From: Poecilobothrus nobilitatus
Taxonomy: Eukaryota; Arthropoda; Insecta; Diptera; Dolichopodidae
NCBI GenBank assembly: GCA_947095535.1
Contig: OX352774.1
Location: 264,465,843-264,529,842 of the forward strand
Direction: 5' to 3'
DNA: 64,000 nt
Of the stretch, positions 1 through 12,699 are shown in pieces. The position numbers and the translations under genes are program-made. The notes below the pieces were generated by a model. The model saw only the letters and a program-made list of their open reading frames with translations, had not been told where the DNA came from and made no database searches. Numbering within the stretch: position 1 is the first letter of the stretch; every line of letters begins with the position of its first letter.

Positions 1-562
1 ATAAAAAATGCATACTTTTTTTATAAAAAGTATAAAATATATCTTCTTGTTATATAAACTGACATGAAGTTTATTTTTTGTCTACCTTGTTCTAAAATTA
101 GATAGAAATTTAAAAGAGACCGGGAAAGAGTTTTATCCAAAAAATGAGTAAAATAATGAATATAAGATGTTTAGATTAAAGTATGACTAAAAAGAAGCTA
201 ACAATACTATAATATCAAATCATTTAACGAGATTTATTGGGCCGAACTTTTTATAATATTAATAATCGAAAATGTTTGAAATAAAATTCAAAAGAGGCTA
301 AGAACAAAAAAAATGAAAGCTAACAAAGGATAAAAATAATTTTTAACAACTAGAATAGAAATGTGTTCATTCATTTCATAATATAGATGAGTTGTCCGCC
401 GATTGACTAATGTGAAGTACCAAAGTTTTACCTTGGATGGCGAGATTTTTATGCTGCACAAAGCAGCAACTAATAATAAAGTTAAAAATCAAAGAAGGTC
501 AGAAAATATTCCTGGAACATAATTTCTCCAGAAGTAAAAGTCTTAAACATTTAAAAAAAAAA
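1..562. other. AT-rich non-coding stretch
   Basis: I see no gene, RNA or recognisable repeat here. The sequence is A/T-rich with stops in all frames. A short open frame at 437-622 is lysine-rich because of A-runs, and its 3' part overlaps repeat A copy 1, so it is not treated as coding. Confidence 0.6.
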
Positions 563-1210
563 CAAGTAATAAAAAAACCAAGGGTTTCTAAAAAAGTACC
601 AAAATTAAAAAATATTCCATAATAAGTTTTGAGTAAAGAAATATATACATATAGATATATTGAAATATAAATTTTAAAAAATTGTTAGAAAAACACAAAA
701 ATATTTTCTAAAATGACTCATACTTATGCTTTCAATTATCTAATTCTCCTCAAAATTTCCAAGTTTTTCACTTAAACCGTTTGGAAATAGAAGGGGTCAA
801 AAATTTTGGAAAATTAAGTTTCGCATAACGGTAAATTAAAATACCGTAAGCCAAAACTATAAATTTATCTTATTTTAGAAAGCTTACAAAGCAACTAACG
901 TTTTCCTTTCCTAGAGTGAAGATATACCTTATAGGACTTGTGTTATAGCATTTTAAATTAAGGATTTTTTCGAACTTTGGGGGACTGTCAGTACCTCTGT
1001 AATGGGTGGGACTTCAGAAAAAAAGCTATTCCACAAAATAATTTTTTGCTATGTCTAGTCGTAATTAACATTTCATTACTTTATTTCAAACGGTGTACAA
1101 GTTTTGTAAACAGCCGGACAGATAAACAGACGGCTAAACAGACATACAGACGGACAGAGTGAAACTAATAGCAACATTTTCCCAACATTTTTTTGAAAAT
1201 GTACCAAAAA
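563..1210 (+). repeat. Dispersed repeat A, copy 1
   Basis: This is one of six copies of a non-coding repeat that I name A. Reading along this strand, it begins near ACAAGTAAT with an AACCAAGGGTTT block at about 575. It passes a CGCATAACGGTA block at about 823 and ends with GTACAAGTTTTGTAAACAG followed by a degenerate ACRGACGG tract at 1110-1160 and a short T-run. Copy 5 (51040-51915) matches it in reverse complement from one end to the other, including the block CCATAATAAG. No long open frame is shared between copies, so a non-autonomous element is the likeliest reading. The element class is unknown. Confidence 0.8.
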
Positions 1211-2159
1211 AATCTTTGGGTCTATAAAAATCTTTTTTTTTGAAACTACACGGCGTTACCAAGCAATGTTTCTGTGAAGAGATTATTTAGAATTGTCATC
1301 GAGTAGATATTGATTGGATTTGCGAAAGCAGTTTTTATTACATGAGATTATATTATGTTAATAGTGGTCAATATAAGTAACAGATTGACGAAAATTTATT
1401 TTTAAAATATAAAATTTTATTTTATTTTTTTAAGTTTTTGTTAATAAATGAAAAATTGTTTCTTGTTTATATTTAAAAATTGTGATGTCTGTATTTTCAA
1501 ATTAGAATACATAATTACATAATATTAATATTTTAAGGCATGTTTAAATCTAAAGTAAATATTAATTAAGTGAGTGTTTCTGAAGATATCTTTTTTTAAA
1601 GAGGTTAAATTAGGGTCTTTAAAAGCAATTATTTAAATTATAAAAATAAAAAGATTTTAATTACAACACAATTCAGAATAGTTAAATTAAAGATAAATGA
1701 AAATTAATATTATATAGTAATAGTTGTATTCTATAGTTGTATTTTATAATATTTATTAACTTTTAATAGCCCAGATTAAATTGACACTTTATACATTGCA
1801 AAAAATATAATTTATTACAATGATTTGTTTATAATTAAAATTTGTAATTTATTTAAATTAAACGAGCAAGAAATTTCTTAAATTTCATTGAATTGAATCA
1901 TAAAATCTAAAATATATCGAGTGTAATAAAGAATTTTAGTTACATATATAGTAAATTAAATATAATTTACAAATATTTATTTTATTTTAATTATTTTATC
2001 TTTAACACTGTTAAATTTCGGTAATGATGTGTAAAATTTATTTAATAATAGTTTCCATTAGTTTTCTATTCTTCCTTTAATAATTGGTCACAATTTTTGT
2101 AAAAAATGAATGTACTTACTAATAATAGTAATCACTTTTAGAGAAAATTCAGAAAATAA
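1211..2159. other. AT-rich non-coding stretch
   Basis: This is plain AT-rich DNA with short A and T runs and no open frame of note. Nothing recognisable was seen. Confidence 0.6.
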
Positions 2160-2167
2160 TAATAGAA

Positions 2168-2351
2168 GGGCGTCGGTAGCTTAGTGGGAAAGAGCATATA
2201 AAATATGCTATAAACACCGAAGAATTTGAGGATTCAAAACCCACACACGGCGTAAGAATAAATAAAATATTTACAGCCACACCTAAAAAGCAAAGGCTGT
2301 GTAATTTCCTTGTAACATCACATTTACGTGGCAGAGGAATAAAAAAAAAAG
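2168..2351 (+). mobile_element. tRNA-derived SINE, copy 1 (full length)
   Basis: The 5' part is tRNA-like. It has a pol III A-box-like GTAGCTTAGTGG at 2176-2187 and a B-box-like GGATTCAAAACC at 2230-2241. A unique body follows (TTTACAGCCACACCT), then a 3' block CATTTACGTGGCAGAGGAA and a poly(A) tail at about 2341-2350. The element is flanked by a perfect 8-bp target duplication TAATAGAA (2160-2167 and 2352-2359), which supports insertion by retrotransposition. Copies 2 to 4 (29.1, 34.2 and 40.4 kb) share the head and the body. The tRNA-like head has drifted in its B box, so transcription today is doubtful. A LINE partner in trans would be required. Confidence 0.85.
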
Positions 2352-2359
2352 TAATAGAA

Positions 2360-3440
2360 ATATGTTTAGATAATACATGGAGGACGAAGATTTAAAAAAT
2401 CAGTATTGTGTTTTAATTTTAATGGATTAAAGCATTTAAATTAAATTGTAAAGTTCCAGCTATTCTAAAAATAATCTTGGTAAATTAATTTCCTACTCTA
2501 AAACAATTTTTATATTATTAAAAGTTTTTACATTTTTTTCTACCTACCTTAAAATTCTTTTTTTTTTTTAAATTATCAAATTTTTAAAATCTTTAAAAAA
2601 TTTTGTTTTATTTTTTTTTTTTCTTAAAAAAAAATTTCTAAAAAGTTCTTATAAACAAAAAAAAACTTTAATAATTCTTCTTTAATTACTTAAAACCATT
2701 ATTAATAGCACTATTAAGAACTCTTTATTTCATCAATGGTTTTGAACTGTTCTAATAACTGTTCTATTAAAGTCTTTTAAAACTCTTCTTTATTAAAAAT
2801 TAAGATTTTGTAGAAAAAGTTTTTAATATTCACTCCTACTACTCAAACTCGAACGCTCTTCTTTAGAATAAAACTTTTCATTACAATCATAATATCAGTA
2901 TTGTAATTGAAAGTGCAAAAACAAAAAATAAAACCAAAAAAAAAAAAAAACAGTAAAAACAGCATGAAAAAAAGAAAACCGTAAGTAACGATATAAAAAA
3001 GACATAAAACCATAACTAAGTCAATTAGTTAAAACTACGAAATGATCTGTTAATTGAAAATCTCCGATAAATATCTTAATTAGGTGATTTATTTTTTTTT
3101 TTTTTTTTTGTTGGTCGTTTTCTTAATTTTTTATTATGTTTCATTTTATTCCATTTTGTTTCTGTTTCTATTTCTGTTCTGTTTCTTTTTGTTTCGATTT
3201 ATTTTTCCGGGTAAACTTTTTAATACTTCCTCCAGTTTTAAATGTATAATATATAAAAGCGAGTATAAATGTTCGCATAATCCTTAAAGCGAATAATTCG
3301 ATAAATAACTGTATTTTATAATATTACAAATGTAACTAACTGTTAATATACAAAATAATAAGAACAAAAATACAAAAAAAAAAAAAAACATTCAAATAAT
3401 ATTATTCAATAAAGTTCATAATTTTCTGATAATCTATAGT
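2360..3440. other. AT-rich stretch with long T and A runs
   Basis: Poly(T) and poly(A) runs of 8-18 bases dominate (for example near 2556, 2612, 2938 and 3091). The hydrophobic frame at 3084-3287 is a translated T-rich run, not a gene. Confidence 0.6.
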
Positions 3441-3446
3441 AAATTC

Positions 3447-3487
3447 TCTCTCTCCCTCTCTAGATAGATATATATATATATATATAC
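3447..3487. repeat. CT microsatellite running into a TA microsatellite
   Basis: A CT-rich dinucleotide tract (CTCTCTCTCCCTCTCT) is followed by GATA-like units and then a TA run. It is a compound simple repeat. Confidence 0.9.
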
Positions 3488-3856
3488 ATCCTATAATAGG
3501 TTAATTGTATAGTATTAGTAGGATGGGTATTATATACTATTTGTAATGGAAACGGTATATTTATATAGTATTGATAAAAAAGGGATAGATGAAATCTTAA
3601 AGAAAGTTTTTAAAAGTATATTATATTATTTTGTAAGGTATTAAGTGAAAAAATAGAAGAGTTCTAAAAAGTTTATAAGACTTTCATCTAGTTTGTTTTA
3701 CAGCGAATTTAGAGATCAAAATAAAAAAAAAAATAAAATAAAAACAAAGAGAAAGAAAATTGTACTTTGTACACAATACTGTTCGTTTGTTCATTTAGTC
3801 GTTTTTTTTTTTTTGCATAAGTAATTATTGTAAACTTATGGGGGAAAAAACAACAA

Positions 3857-3882
3857 TTATTTATTTATTTATTTATTATTTC
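3857..3882. repeat. ATTT tetranucleotide microsatellite
   Basis: About five ATTT units stand in a row within AT-rich DNA. Confidence 0.85.
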
Positions 3883-5343
3883 CAACCGTTTATGCCTAAA
3901 AGAGATAAATCTCATCCTAAGGCTATAATATTAGTTTAATTTTATTATAATATTATCAGAAAACTATATATGTATGTATGTAATATTAAAGTTAATGTAA
4001 ATATTAATACAAAGTAAAGCAAAGTAAAGTAGCAAGTGCGACATGACAAAACAAAAGAAAATAAAAACAATGCACCAATAATAATTAATATTAAGAAACA
4101 AAAAATGAATTTAAAAAGGAAAATGAAAAAATTACATTTTTTATAAATGTTTTGGCTATAAAATCGCTTAAGGGATGTTTAAATTTCACGTCGGCGAGAT
4201 ATTTGCGATTTGGCCCATTAAACCATTTAAACATCTACTTTTAACCTTTTAATTTCTGATAATGCATTAATATTTACGAGTATATAAACTTTACGTGTTT
4301 CTAAAGAACAGAATCAAAAGTGTGACTATTTTGTTTCCTATCCCGATAGCGTAAACATGACACTTCAATTACTGGCAACAATTAATAACGGTAAAAAAGT
4401 TTACCATAATATTTTAAGATATCTTTTAATAGCTTTTTATATTTTTAGTTTTTTTTTTTTTTTTTGATTTTGATTTTTAATTTTTAAAGAATTTTTAATG
4501 TTATTGAAAAAATTTTACTTTTAAAAAGTTTCTTTTTCCATTTTTTTTTTTTTAAATAAAAGTCTAGAAAAGTTTGTTGCAAAAGACTTTTACTTGAAAA
4601 TAATATCATTATTCGTAAACAAAATTAAATTTAATATAGATAATAAATATTGTATGTATTTTATGAAATTTTATGAGTAGTTTAAATAAAGCAAAAAATT
4701 TACAATAAAAAATATAATACTTGTCGTTTATATAAGAGTTAAAATGTTTTTCAAAAATATTAAAAATTAATAATTTCCTTAAATTTAAAAATTGCAAACT
4801 TTATAGTAAAGTTTGTTCAGTTAATGGAAAATTTTCTTGTGAATTATAATTACAATTTCTGAAAAAAAAAAAAAAAAAATGCATTAAAAAAAATTTATAA
4901 AATAATAAACCATAGATACTGAACTATGTAGCTAGGGTTAATAATAAATTTAATAAAGTTTTTTTTTTTTTTTTTTTTTTTTGAGAAATAATCATTATAA
5001 GTATGTATGATTCCAGTCCTTGGACAATATTATACAAGCAGTTTAATTAACTATACCAAACTCTTTTAGAACTTACATATATATAATATAAAATAATAAT
5101 ATTTAAATTTTGTTCAAATAATGAAAAGTTTAAATAGATTTAAACGTAAGTAACGTAATATTATGATGAATCTCATATATTATATCCTTAATATTGATCT
5201 GTAAAACAATTAAGTAGTTTTTTTATTAATCCATTTAATTTTATTCATCTCTAAATACATACATTCTAAATAATTAGGAATAAATAAACTTTAATATTCC
5301 TTTTTAAATAATTCGTTCTTCTTTATTTTATTAAAAAGTTTAC
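3883..5343. other. AT-rich non-coding stretch
   Basis: Nothing gene-like was found. There are several A or T runs, including a 22-base T-run near 4960. A minus-strand frame at 4609-4797 is low-complexity. Confidence 0.6.
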
Positions 5344-5655
5344 TTAGCTCTGACTCAACACATCCTTCCACTTTTTATAATTCCGTACAGTTTCTCTCCA
5401 GTTACAAATCAGAAGCTTTATGATATCTGAGGATGTTTCATCACTCTAACAAAGTTTCCACCGTCTTATGTCACGAGCTTTGAAGTGGTCTCGCCAGTGA
5501 AGTCGCCTAAACTTAACTATTTTAACTAGATTCACGTCATTATTGTACAGCTCGTGGTATTGTGCTTTTTTCTTCTCCTTCATATTCCTTTGATTACGTT
5601 AACTTAACGATTATGATAACTTTACGTTCAAAGATATTAAGTGCCTCCTCCTCAT
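5344..5655 (-). pseudogene. LINE fragment: C-terminal end of an RTE-like non-LTR retrotransposon polyprotein
   Basis: On the minus strand a frame reads HELYNNDVNLVKIVKFRRL, then HWRDHFKARD. After an internal stop it continues in the same frame with CNWRETVRNYKKWKDVL and ends at a stop at 5344-5346. Upstream, in another frame, EEALNIFERKV is visible. This order (ERK block, ELY.DVDLV, RLRWLGHV-like, NWR...W) is the usual C-terminal layout after the reverse transcriptase in many insect LINE ORF2 proteins of the RTE or related clades. The piece lacks the reverse transcriptase itself and carries at least one stop and one frameshift, so it is a dead 5'-truncated insertion. Clade assignment is from memory of the motif order. 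Its local GC content is higher than that of its surroundings. Confidence 0.78.
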
Positions 5656-7079
5656 TAAAAAATTAACTTAATACAAATGTTATTTGCCTTAAGTCATCGT
5701 TCTGAACCCTAAATGCATTTAAAACTTCGTGGAATTTTTAACCCAGAAATGTATGAATGTTAAAATGATAATTTTTTTCTACAAGTTATAATCTCTAGTT
5801 TAATGTGCCTGGTTTTAAATATCAGCCTACATTTTATGCTTCCAATAATTATTATCTCACTGGCCAAGTTTTTGTAATTATTATAATAAAAGGAATTTAA
5901 AATGTATATAAATAAATATTTTGAACCTATCAAATTTTCAAAAAAAATACAACGTTAGATAATAAGTATCTATTGTTAAATTTTTTTTTCTTTTTTCGTG
6001 TATTATCATTACTGATTATTATATTACCACAGTACAGAACCAATCGAGTAACAAAAAGTATTTAAGATATTTAATTATTAAAAATAACCATCTTATTTTT
6101 TCTTTATTTTTCTCTTTTTTATAATTAATTTTAGTTGTTCCATTTCTTTTAAATATATTTTATTATCACATAAAATATATGGTATCTATTTATAAAACAA
6201 ATAAAAAAATAAATTACATATATACACATATACCTACACAAGTTAAATTTATATACCTAATATACATAGGTATATCATTTTTATAATGTTCAATCAAAAA
6301 TCAATATTTCTTAACTTTGAAGTTCAACATATTTCTCACCTACTTTCCTCCTACTTTTTCACAGTAGCCTTTAAATAATTTATGAATTAAAATTTTTTTA
6401 TTAGAGTACAGTTACGGTTAAAATGATAGGTACCTATATAGATAATAAATTATGAATGATAATAAAAAAATATTTTTTAGCATTAATTTAAAAACAGAAC
6501 TATCTGGCCTCTATAATCTATGAGTCTATATCACAACCTGTTCTTACTTTTAATAAAAAAATTTCCTTAAATCTTAAGATTCCTTTAAAAATTCCTTTAA
6601 ATTCATTTTTATGCCTTTTTTTTAGAAAAATCTCATATATTCGTAGAACATTTTAATTACCATAACTGTATAATATGTTGTATATATTTCAATGTTGTAG
6701 CTATTCTTTATTTTATTGCTAGAATCCTTTAGAACATAAACTACAAGAAAAAAAATATGTTTTCCTTGATCATAAAGAATTTTGTTGATAAATTTTTAAC
6801 AAAATATAAAGGAAACAATTTTTAAAAGAAAATATACATACATACATACAAATAAATATATACCTTAGAATAGAGAAGGAATGTAAGAAAATAACTGGTA
6901 AAAGAAATAAGAAAGAATTAGTAATTAAATAAAAATTTTAATTGAAATGGCAATAAATGCGTGTTAAATATTTTTTAACCACCCACACTTAACTTTTTGA
7001 AAGTATTTCAATAATTCAAAGAACTTTAATGGAAACAAATTTAAATTATGTTCAATTTCAAATGTTTTTTATGGTTACA
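5656..7079. other. AT-rich non-coding stretch
   Basis: There is no gene. A segment near 6215-6275 is rich in TACATA/TATACC-type short repeats. Nothing else is recognisable. Confidence 0.6.
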
Positions 7080-7640
7080 AAATATAATAAAACCAAAAAC
7101 GTAAAAAAAAAAAAAATAAAGTAAAAAAATATGTTTTAAAATAAGTACACAGGCAAACAAATAACAAAAGAATACACAAATAATAACAGAACAAATGAAA
7201 TTGAAACAATGAACATTAAAAAATTAAACAACAAAAACAAATTGTAACAAAAAAAACAACCAATGTAAATAAAAAAGTGTGAGTAAAAATTCCCATCAAT
7301 GCCGTTTTTTTTTTTTTTTTTTAATTGGAAGCAAAATAACAACAAATAACAAGAACAAATTAAGAAACAAAATAATAAAAGAACATGAAATAAACAAAAT
7401 GAATAAAATAATAAAACAAACAAATAAAATATATAAAAAAAAGAAATAAAATAAAAAAAATTTAAAATGAGGCAAAATAATGTGCAAAAAAAGAAAAAAC
7501 GATGAAAATACATTAGAAATACCGTTATTACAAAAGGATAAATTATTGAAACAACATAATAAAGTAAATAGAACAAATAAATATGTATATGAACAAAAAC
7601 AAAAAAAAAACAAAATAAAATTCGGATACCCCAAAAAATT
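7080..7640. repeat. A/C-biased low-complexity tract
   Basis: The plus strand is made largely of A with scattered C and G (AAACAAAAT-like words) for about 560 bases, broken by one T-run at 7305-7322. Translated on the minus strand it gives two overlapping open frames (7136-7576 and 7296-7664). These consist almost only of F, L, I, Y, V, S and C, which is what a pyrimidine-rich strand encodes. I read it as low-complexity DNA and not as membrane proteins. Confidence 0.7.
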
Positions 7641-7664
7641 AAAAATTGTAGTATGAGAGAACAA

Positions 7665-10600
7665 GAGGTAACGAAATGTATAAAATGGTTATTGGTAATG
7701 TATTGTGGGATTGAACTTTGACATCAGAGAGGTAAATAGAGGAGAAGAATTAAAGGCAACATTTTTTTTTTCTTGCGTAAATCTCTTTCATGTTAATGAA
7801 TGGATAATCATTTAATATTATTGTTATATTGATTAAAATAAAATTACCAAAGATTAGAGAGACGAGTAATCGAATAAATTCAATAAAATTGTCTTTATGA
7901 TTCTGTTCCTCTACAGAACGGAATCTTCATCTTTTGTTGCCTAACATATTTTCAAAAGTACGGAATCATAATTTAGGCCTAAAATGAATTGAAATTTTTG
8001 AGAATTCTTTTTTGTATTCATTAAATAAAAATCGACTCGCTACTGACTTTTAACTTTTAAAGCCGATCTAATAAATTTTTCTAAATTCAATTATTTCGTT
8101 TCGTTCACAAATTGACTGCATAATACCAATTTTCAGTTATTGAAGAATTAAAATTGCGTGAGTAGAATTTCAACAGTTCCTTATATGTAAAATGGTCCAG
8201 GAAGGCTTTCAGTTTAACTATTAAAGAAGAGTGAAAAAAAGCAACTGATTTGTAAAAATTTGATTTAGACGATAATTGCTTTTGACTGCACGTGCTTTTA
8301 AATATGTACTCTTATGTATGTATTTGTAATTCATTAAATAATATAACACATGAAATAATAATCGTTTTTAATGGTGTTTGTTTTTTAATTCTTTTTGTTT
8401 TGAAAATTCTAGAAAAAAAAAAAAACACAAAAAATGTTTTTTCAACCATTAAATAAGGATTTTGTTTTTTGATTATTTGGTCCTTTTTTTGTGTTCTTTT
8501 CTGGATATTTAATTATCCTCATTTATACACTTAAATTGATGCGTATTTCTAATAATGAATGGAATGAAAAAAGAAAAATTTGAGGGTTGTTAAAGTATTG
8601 AATTTTTTTTTTTCTATAGAAAAAAATTAGGAACGGAAAAAAATTTTATTTTTTTAATACTTAAAAAAAATGATAAAAAATTTTGTAAATTAATAGTACG
8701 AGTATTTAAGAGAAACCAACTAACAAATCTTATACAATAAAAATTTTAAACAAAATAGCAAAAAATTAGGGAATTTTTTATTTTTATTCCACTTATGACT
8801 TTTGCTAGAACAGAGTGTGAAAAAAGAATGAAATCAAATTAGCCTGTTTAACAAAATGTAATTGAGGAAAAATTTTAAAATCTTTTTAAGATTTTAAAAT
8901 TAATAATGAGTTATAAAGAAACAGACAATCATTTTACAATCAAAAACAGTTTTAAGAAACAGTTTTTCAACTTGAGTGAAGAAAAAATCTATAAAACGTT
9001 GTTATAAAAATCATATTATAATTTTTTAGCATATGTAGTTCGATTGTATTATTTATACCATATTAGATCACATTCTTTTCAAAGTAAAACTATTAAATTT
9101 CTTGTATATACATATAAAAAAAAAAAGAACTATTCTATTAGTGAAGACTTATAGCCGAACTACATAAGTTCAACTTCAACTGTATATTCTTTTCTGTTTT
9201 CTCTACAGTTGAATAAAAACTGAACAACAAGAAAAAAATTAGTTGCTAAGAACATTCGCCGCAAGAATAAATAAAGAATTCTTTGAAAAGATAATGGAAT
9301 TTCTTACTTATGAGTAAAATAAAGATAAACCACTTAATTGCACTCACAATTTGCTAAAAATATTATCGAAATATGTTAACAACTTTCAGATAACTACTTT
9401 GATTTTTCATATAATATTAAAATATGTACTGTTTTAATTTTCGTTTTGAAAATTTACAATGATTTTCATCCCACATTGTATCAAAAACTATATACATATA
9501 TTTTTTTTTTTTCTTATTATTTACAGATATTTACAGAACCACCATATATTGATATATGAGACCTAATGACATAAGACGTTTATAGAAAGGTAATAAAGAC
9601 TCATTCTAACAATATAAGTAAATAAATATATATGTATATACACATGTATAATACTCTTATATATATTCTTCAAGTAGTTGTACATTTATCTTTAATTTTC
9701 CATAAGAGTTGAAAACAAACACTTAAAAAATAAATACATAATATAACATGTGTATGTTTGTATATGTATATGCATATGTTTAATAGACGTTGAAATGCCA
9801 AAATCGTTATCAGAATTGGTCAAGCTCAAGAGAATTACCAAAAAAAAAAAAAAGAAAAAAAGAAAATTTTTGTAAAGAAAGAAAAAATATAAGATGAACA
9901 AATAAAAAAAAAAAAAAGGATCATTGAAATTCAAACCTTTTTCGTCCTTTTTTTTTATTTTACTTGTTTTTTGGTAACTCTAAGCACTTATGTGATTGAA
10001 AAGCTCCTCATTTTCCCTAAGGACCATCTGTAATAGGTCTAAAAGAACATAATATGTATACATATTATTTGTACTTATATATATATGTACATATGTATAT
10101 ATACTAAAGTTATTTAAACATTTTTTTTTTATTTTCGATCATATGAAGACTTTTGGGATTTCTGGAAGAAGTGATTGGGAGAAAAAATTTTTTTTTTCCT
10201 TATTGAAAAATGAAAATTATTTCCTTGACTTTTTTTAATATATATTTTTTTTATTTTTTTTTTTTTTTGTAATTTTTTTCTTATATAGCTTGAAGTGGCG
10301 ATGTGTATAATATTAAATAATAAACTTAAATAAAAATGTAAAATTCGACAAGTATTTTCTTTATTTTTTTTTTTTGTTTTTAAATTTTTTTCAATTTTCT
10401 TTAAATATTTCATACTGTATATAAAATATAAAACTTAAAAAATGAATATTTTTTAGAAAATACTACATATTATATTTTATTTTTGCTTAAGGCACTAAAT
10501 ATTAATTTAAAAATGAAAGAAATTTTGTAAAAACTTATTATATACACACCTATATATGCGTATATATTTAAAAATATAGTAAAGATTTAAAAATAAATTT

Positions 10601-11689
10601 ATAATACAAAATATGTACAGTACATTTTGAAACGTCTAATAAACTGAAATCTAAAAGAAAAATTAAATATTAAAGGACTACTACTAGGACTTTTTTTTTA
10701 TCAATATTTTAAATTTATAGTTAAGTTTTTGACTACAGTTTTTCTATTGTGTATTTAAATTATGCAAGAATAGCTTGTTTTATGATCTCAATATAAAATA
10801 TGTTAATATAAATAGTTGTCCCACTTCTAAGATTAAAGAACAGTTTCTCATCTGTGTAATGTATATGTTATTATTCTGTAGGATGATATGAAAAATTAGT
10901 ACCATTCAAAAGTACCATTGTTTTACCACCCAATTAGTAACATTGAATTTTAGAACTTAATTTTCAATTGATGTATCGCAGATTTAAGATTTTTATTATA
11001 AAACTCATTCATTTAATGGAATGGAAATTAGTTATAAAAAATTATTTTTAAATATTTTTTTTATAATATTCAATAGTTTTGAAAACATACCTTTATTTTA
11101 AATTTAGACCAACAGAATTTTGTATTATTTTTTTTCATATTTTATTTTAGATAATTTTGATTTTAAACTTTTTTTCGGTACTTTTCTCGTATACAAATTT
11201 CAAAGACTTTCTTAAAAAATAAAATAAGTTAGTAAGATTTGTGTAAAATAGAAATTTGAATAAATATAAAAACGACTTTTATGTCTTACTATCGGTATAA
11301 TTATAATAAATACATTCAAAGCTAAAAATAATGTCGATAATATTGCTGAAAACAGTCATACGCCACCATTTGGTCCTTGTTTTTTGCAGCTGTGTCCTGC
11401 GATCATTTTATCGACTATGTCGTGTCCCACCTTTCGTTTCATATACAATATTATTATCACTACAATATATTATTTTTGGAATTTTTTTTGGACCATTTCC
11501 TATTTATATAATTTTTCTATTCCTATTTCCTATTCTATGTGTATAAGGTGCTTTGAAGAACTGAACATTTATTTTTTCTATCAACATATGAAGTGAAAAT
11601 TGTATTTTTGGTAAATGTTAAACGGATTGATATAGTAGAACCTTTTTTCATAATTATATTTCCGATAGTATTGACTTTCTTATTTAAGT
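7665..11689. other. AT-rich non-coding stretch
   Basis: This is about 4 kb of AT-rich DNA with homopolymer runs and TA/TG-rich patches (9620-9660, 9745-9780, 10075-10105). A short hydrophobic frame at 11331-11546 has somewhat more balanced base use than its surroundings. It has an overlapping alternative frame and no recognisable domain, so I do not call it. Confidence 0.55.
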
Positions 11690-12150
11690 AATATTTCAAC
11701 TATTGTTAATTGTTCATCCAACAATTTTTGCATCAACTCCAGTAGCATTTTCCAAATATAGTTGTATTCACATACATAGTACGCTTACATTAAAGCTTAA
11801 GTTGCTACACAGAATTTCAAATCCTATCTGTCGGATTTGTTGGGCATATATTGTCTAAAATGACAACGTACAAAGAAGCAATTAAGCTCTACATTATCTA
11901 GAATCACACATTCGGATAGAATATAAAGCAAAACATTGAGCTAAGTTCTCTTATTGGAACAAATTATTAGATAGGCATCTGCTTTCTCTTCGGTTCCTTG
12001 TATCATCGAAACGAAGAATTCTTCTCAACCGGTACTAGCATGGCAGTACAACCGGATTCATTATTAACACTTTATCAGAACTTTAGTATCTTATTGAAAA
12101 CGGTTTCTTGTCATTACTTGAAATATTGTGGTTTTTCAGTTATTAATTAA
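11690..12150. other. Segment of higher complexity, unassigned
   Basis: Base use is less AT-extreme here than in the flanks, with few homopolymers and several CG dinucleotides (for example near 11833, 11910 and 12006-12055). I could not find an open frame or a second copy in the window. It could be an old transposon fragment or a conserved non-coding segment. Confidence 0.35.
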
Positions 12151-12575
12151 TGTTGGTAAATTATATTTTAATTACAACCAAAAAGCTCATAACTCATAGC
12201 TCTTGCATTCGTAGTTGCAAAACTCAAAGTTACTTTCTAAGTAAAAATATTATATAGGACTACGGTTCTAACTACTAATTTCGTTCACTTATTTGTAAGT
12301 GAATAACTTTTCACATAAAATATTCTATAACATAATTTATAAAGTATACTTAGGTATCTTTTCCTATAAGAATCATTTTGAACAATAAGATGTAGATTTA
12401 TAAGTCCTTTTTCTTATCTTACAGCAAATTCAAAAAAAAAGAAGTTAAAAATTAACTTAATTTATACTTAAATTGGAACAAGGTATTATTTTCTTTTATA
12501 ATTTTATTGCATTTGAGAAAAACATTAAAACACATTTATTAGAAGCTGAACATATTTTAGAATATTATGTCAGTA

Positions 12576-12694
12576 GTAAAATAATAACAATAATAACAAT
12601 AATAATAATAATTATAACAGTAATAATAATAATAATAATAAAAGTAATAATAATAACAATAATTATAATAATAATAATAGTAATAATAACAATA
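12576..12694. repeat. AAT/AAC trinucleotide microsatellite
   Basis: About 120 bases are composed of AAT, ATA and AAC units. The isoleucine/threonine/valine-rich frames on both strands here are translations of this repeat. It lies directly upstream of repeat C copy 1, which also carries AAT units. Confidence 0.92.
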
Positions 12695-12699
12695 GCTAC

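Noticed and set aside
1110..1160. ACRGACGG tract considered as an independent microsatellite or telomere-like repeat
   Set aside because: It recurs at the same place in the copies of repeat A, so it is part of that element.
7136..7664. Two overlapping minus-strand frames (146 and 122 codons) that look like multi-pass membrane proteins
   Set aside because: Composition is limited to F, L, I, Y, V, S and C because the strand is pyrimidine-rich; the frames overlap each other, and there is no domain or conserved pattern.
11331..11596. Two overlapping hydrophobic plus-strand frames
   Set aside because: No recognisable family; the two frames compete; no splice or promoter context that favours either.
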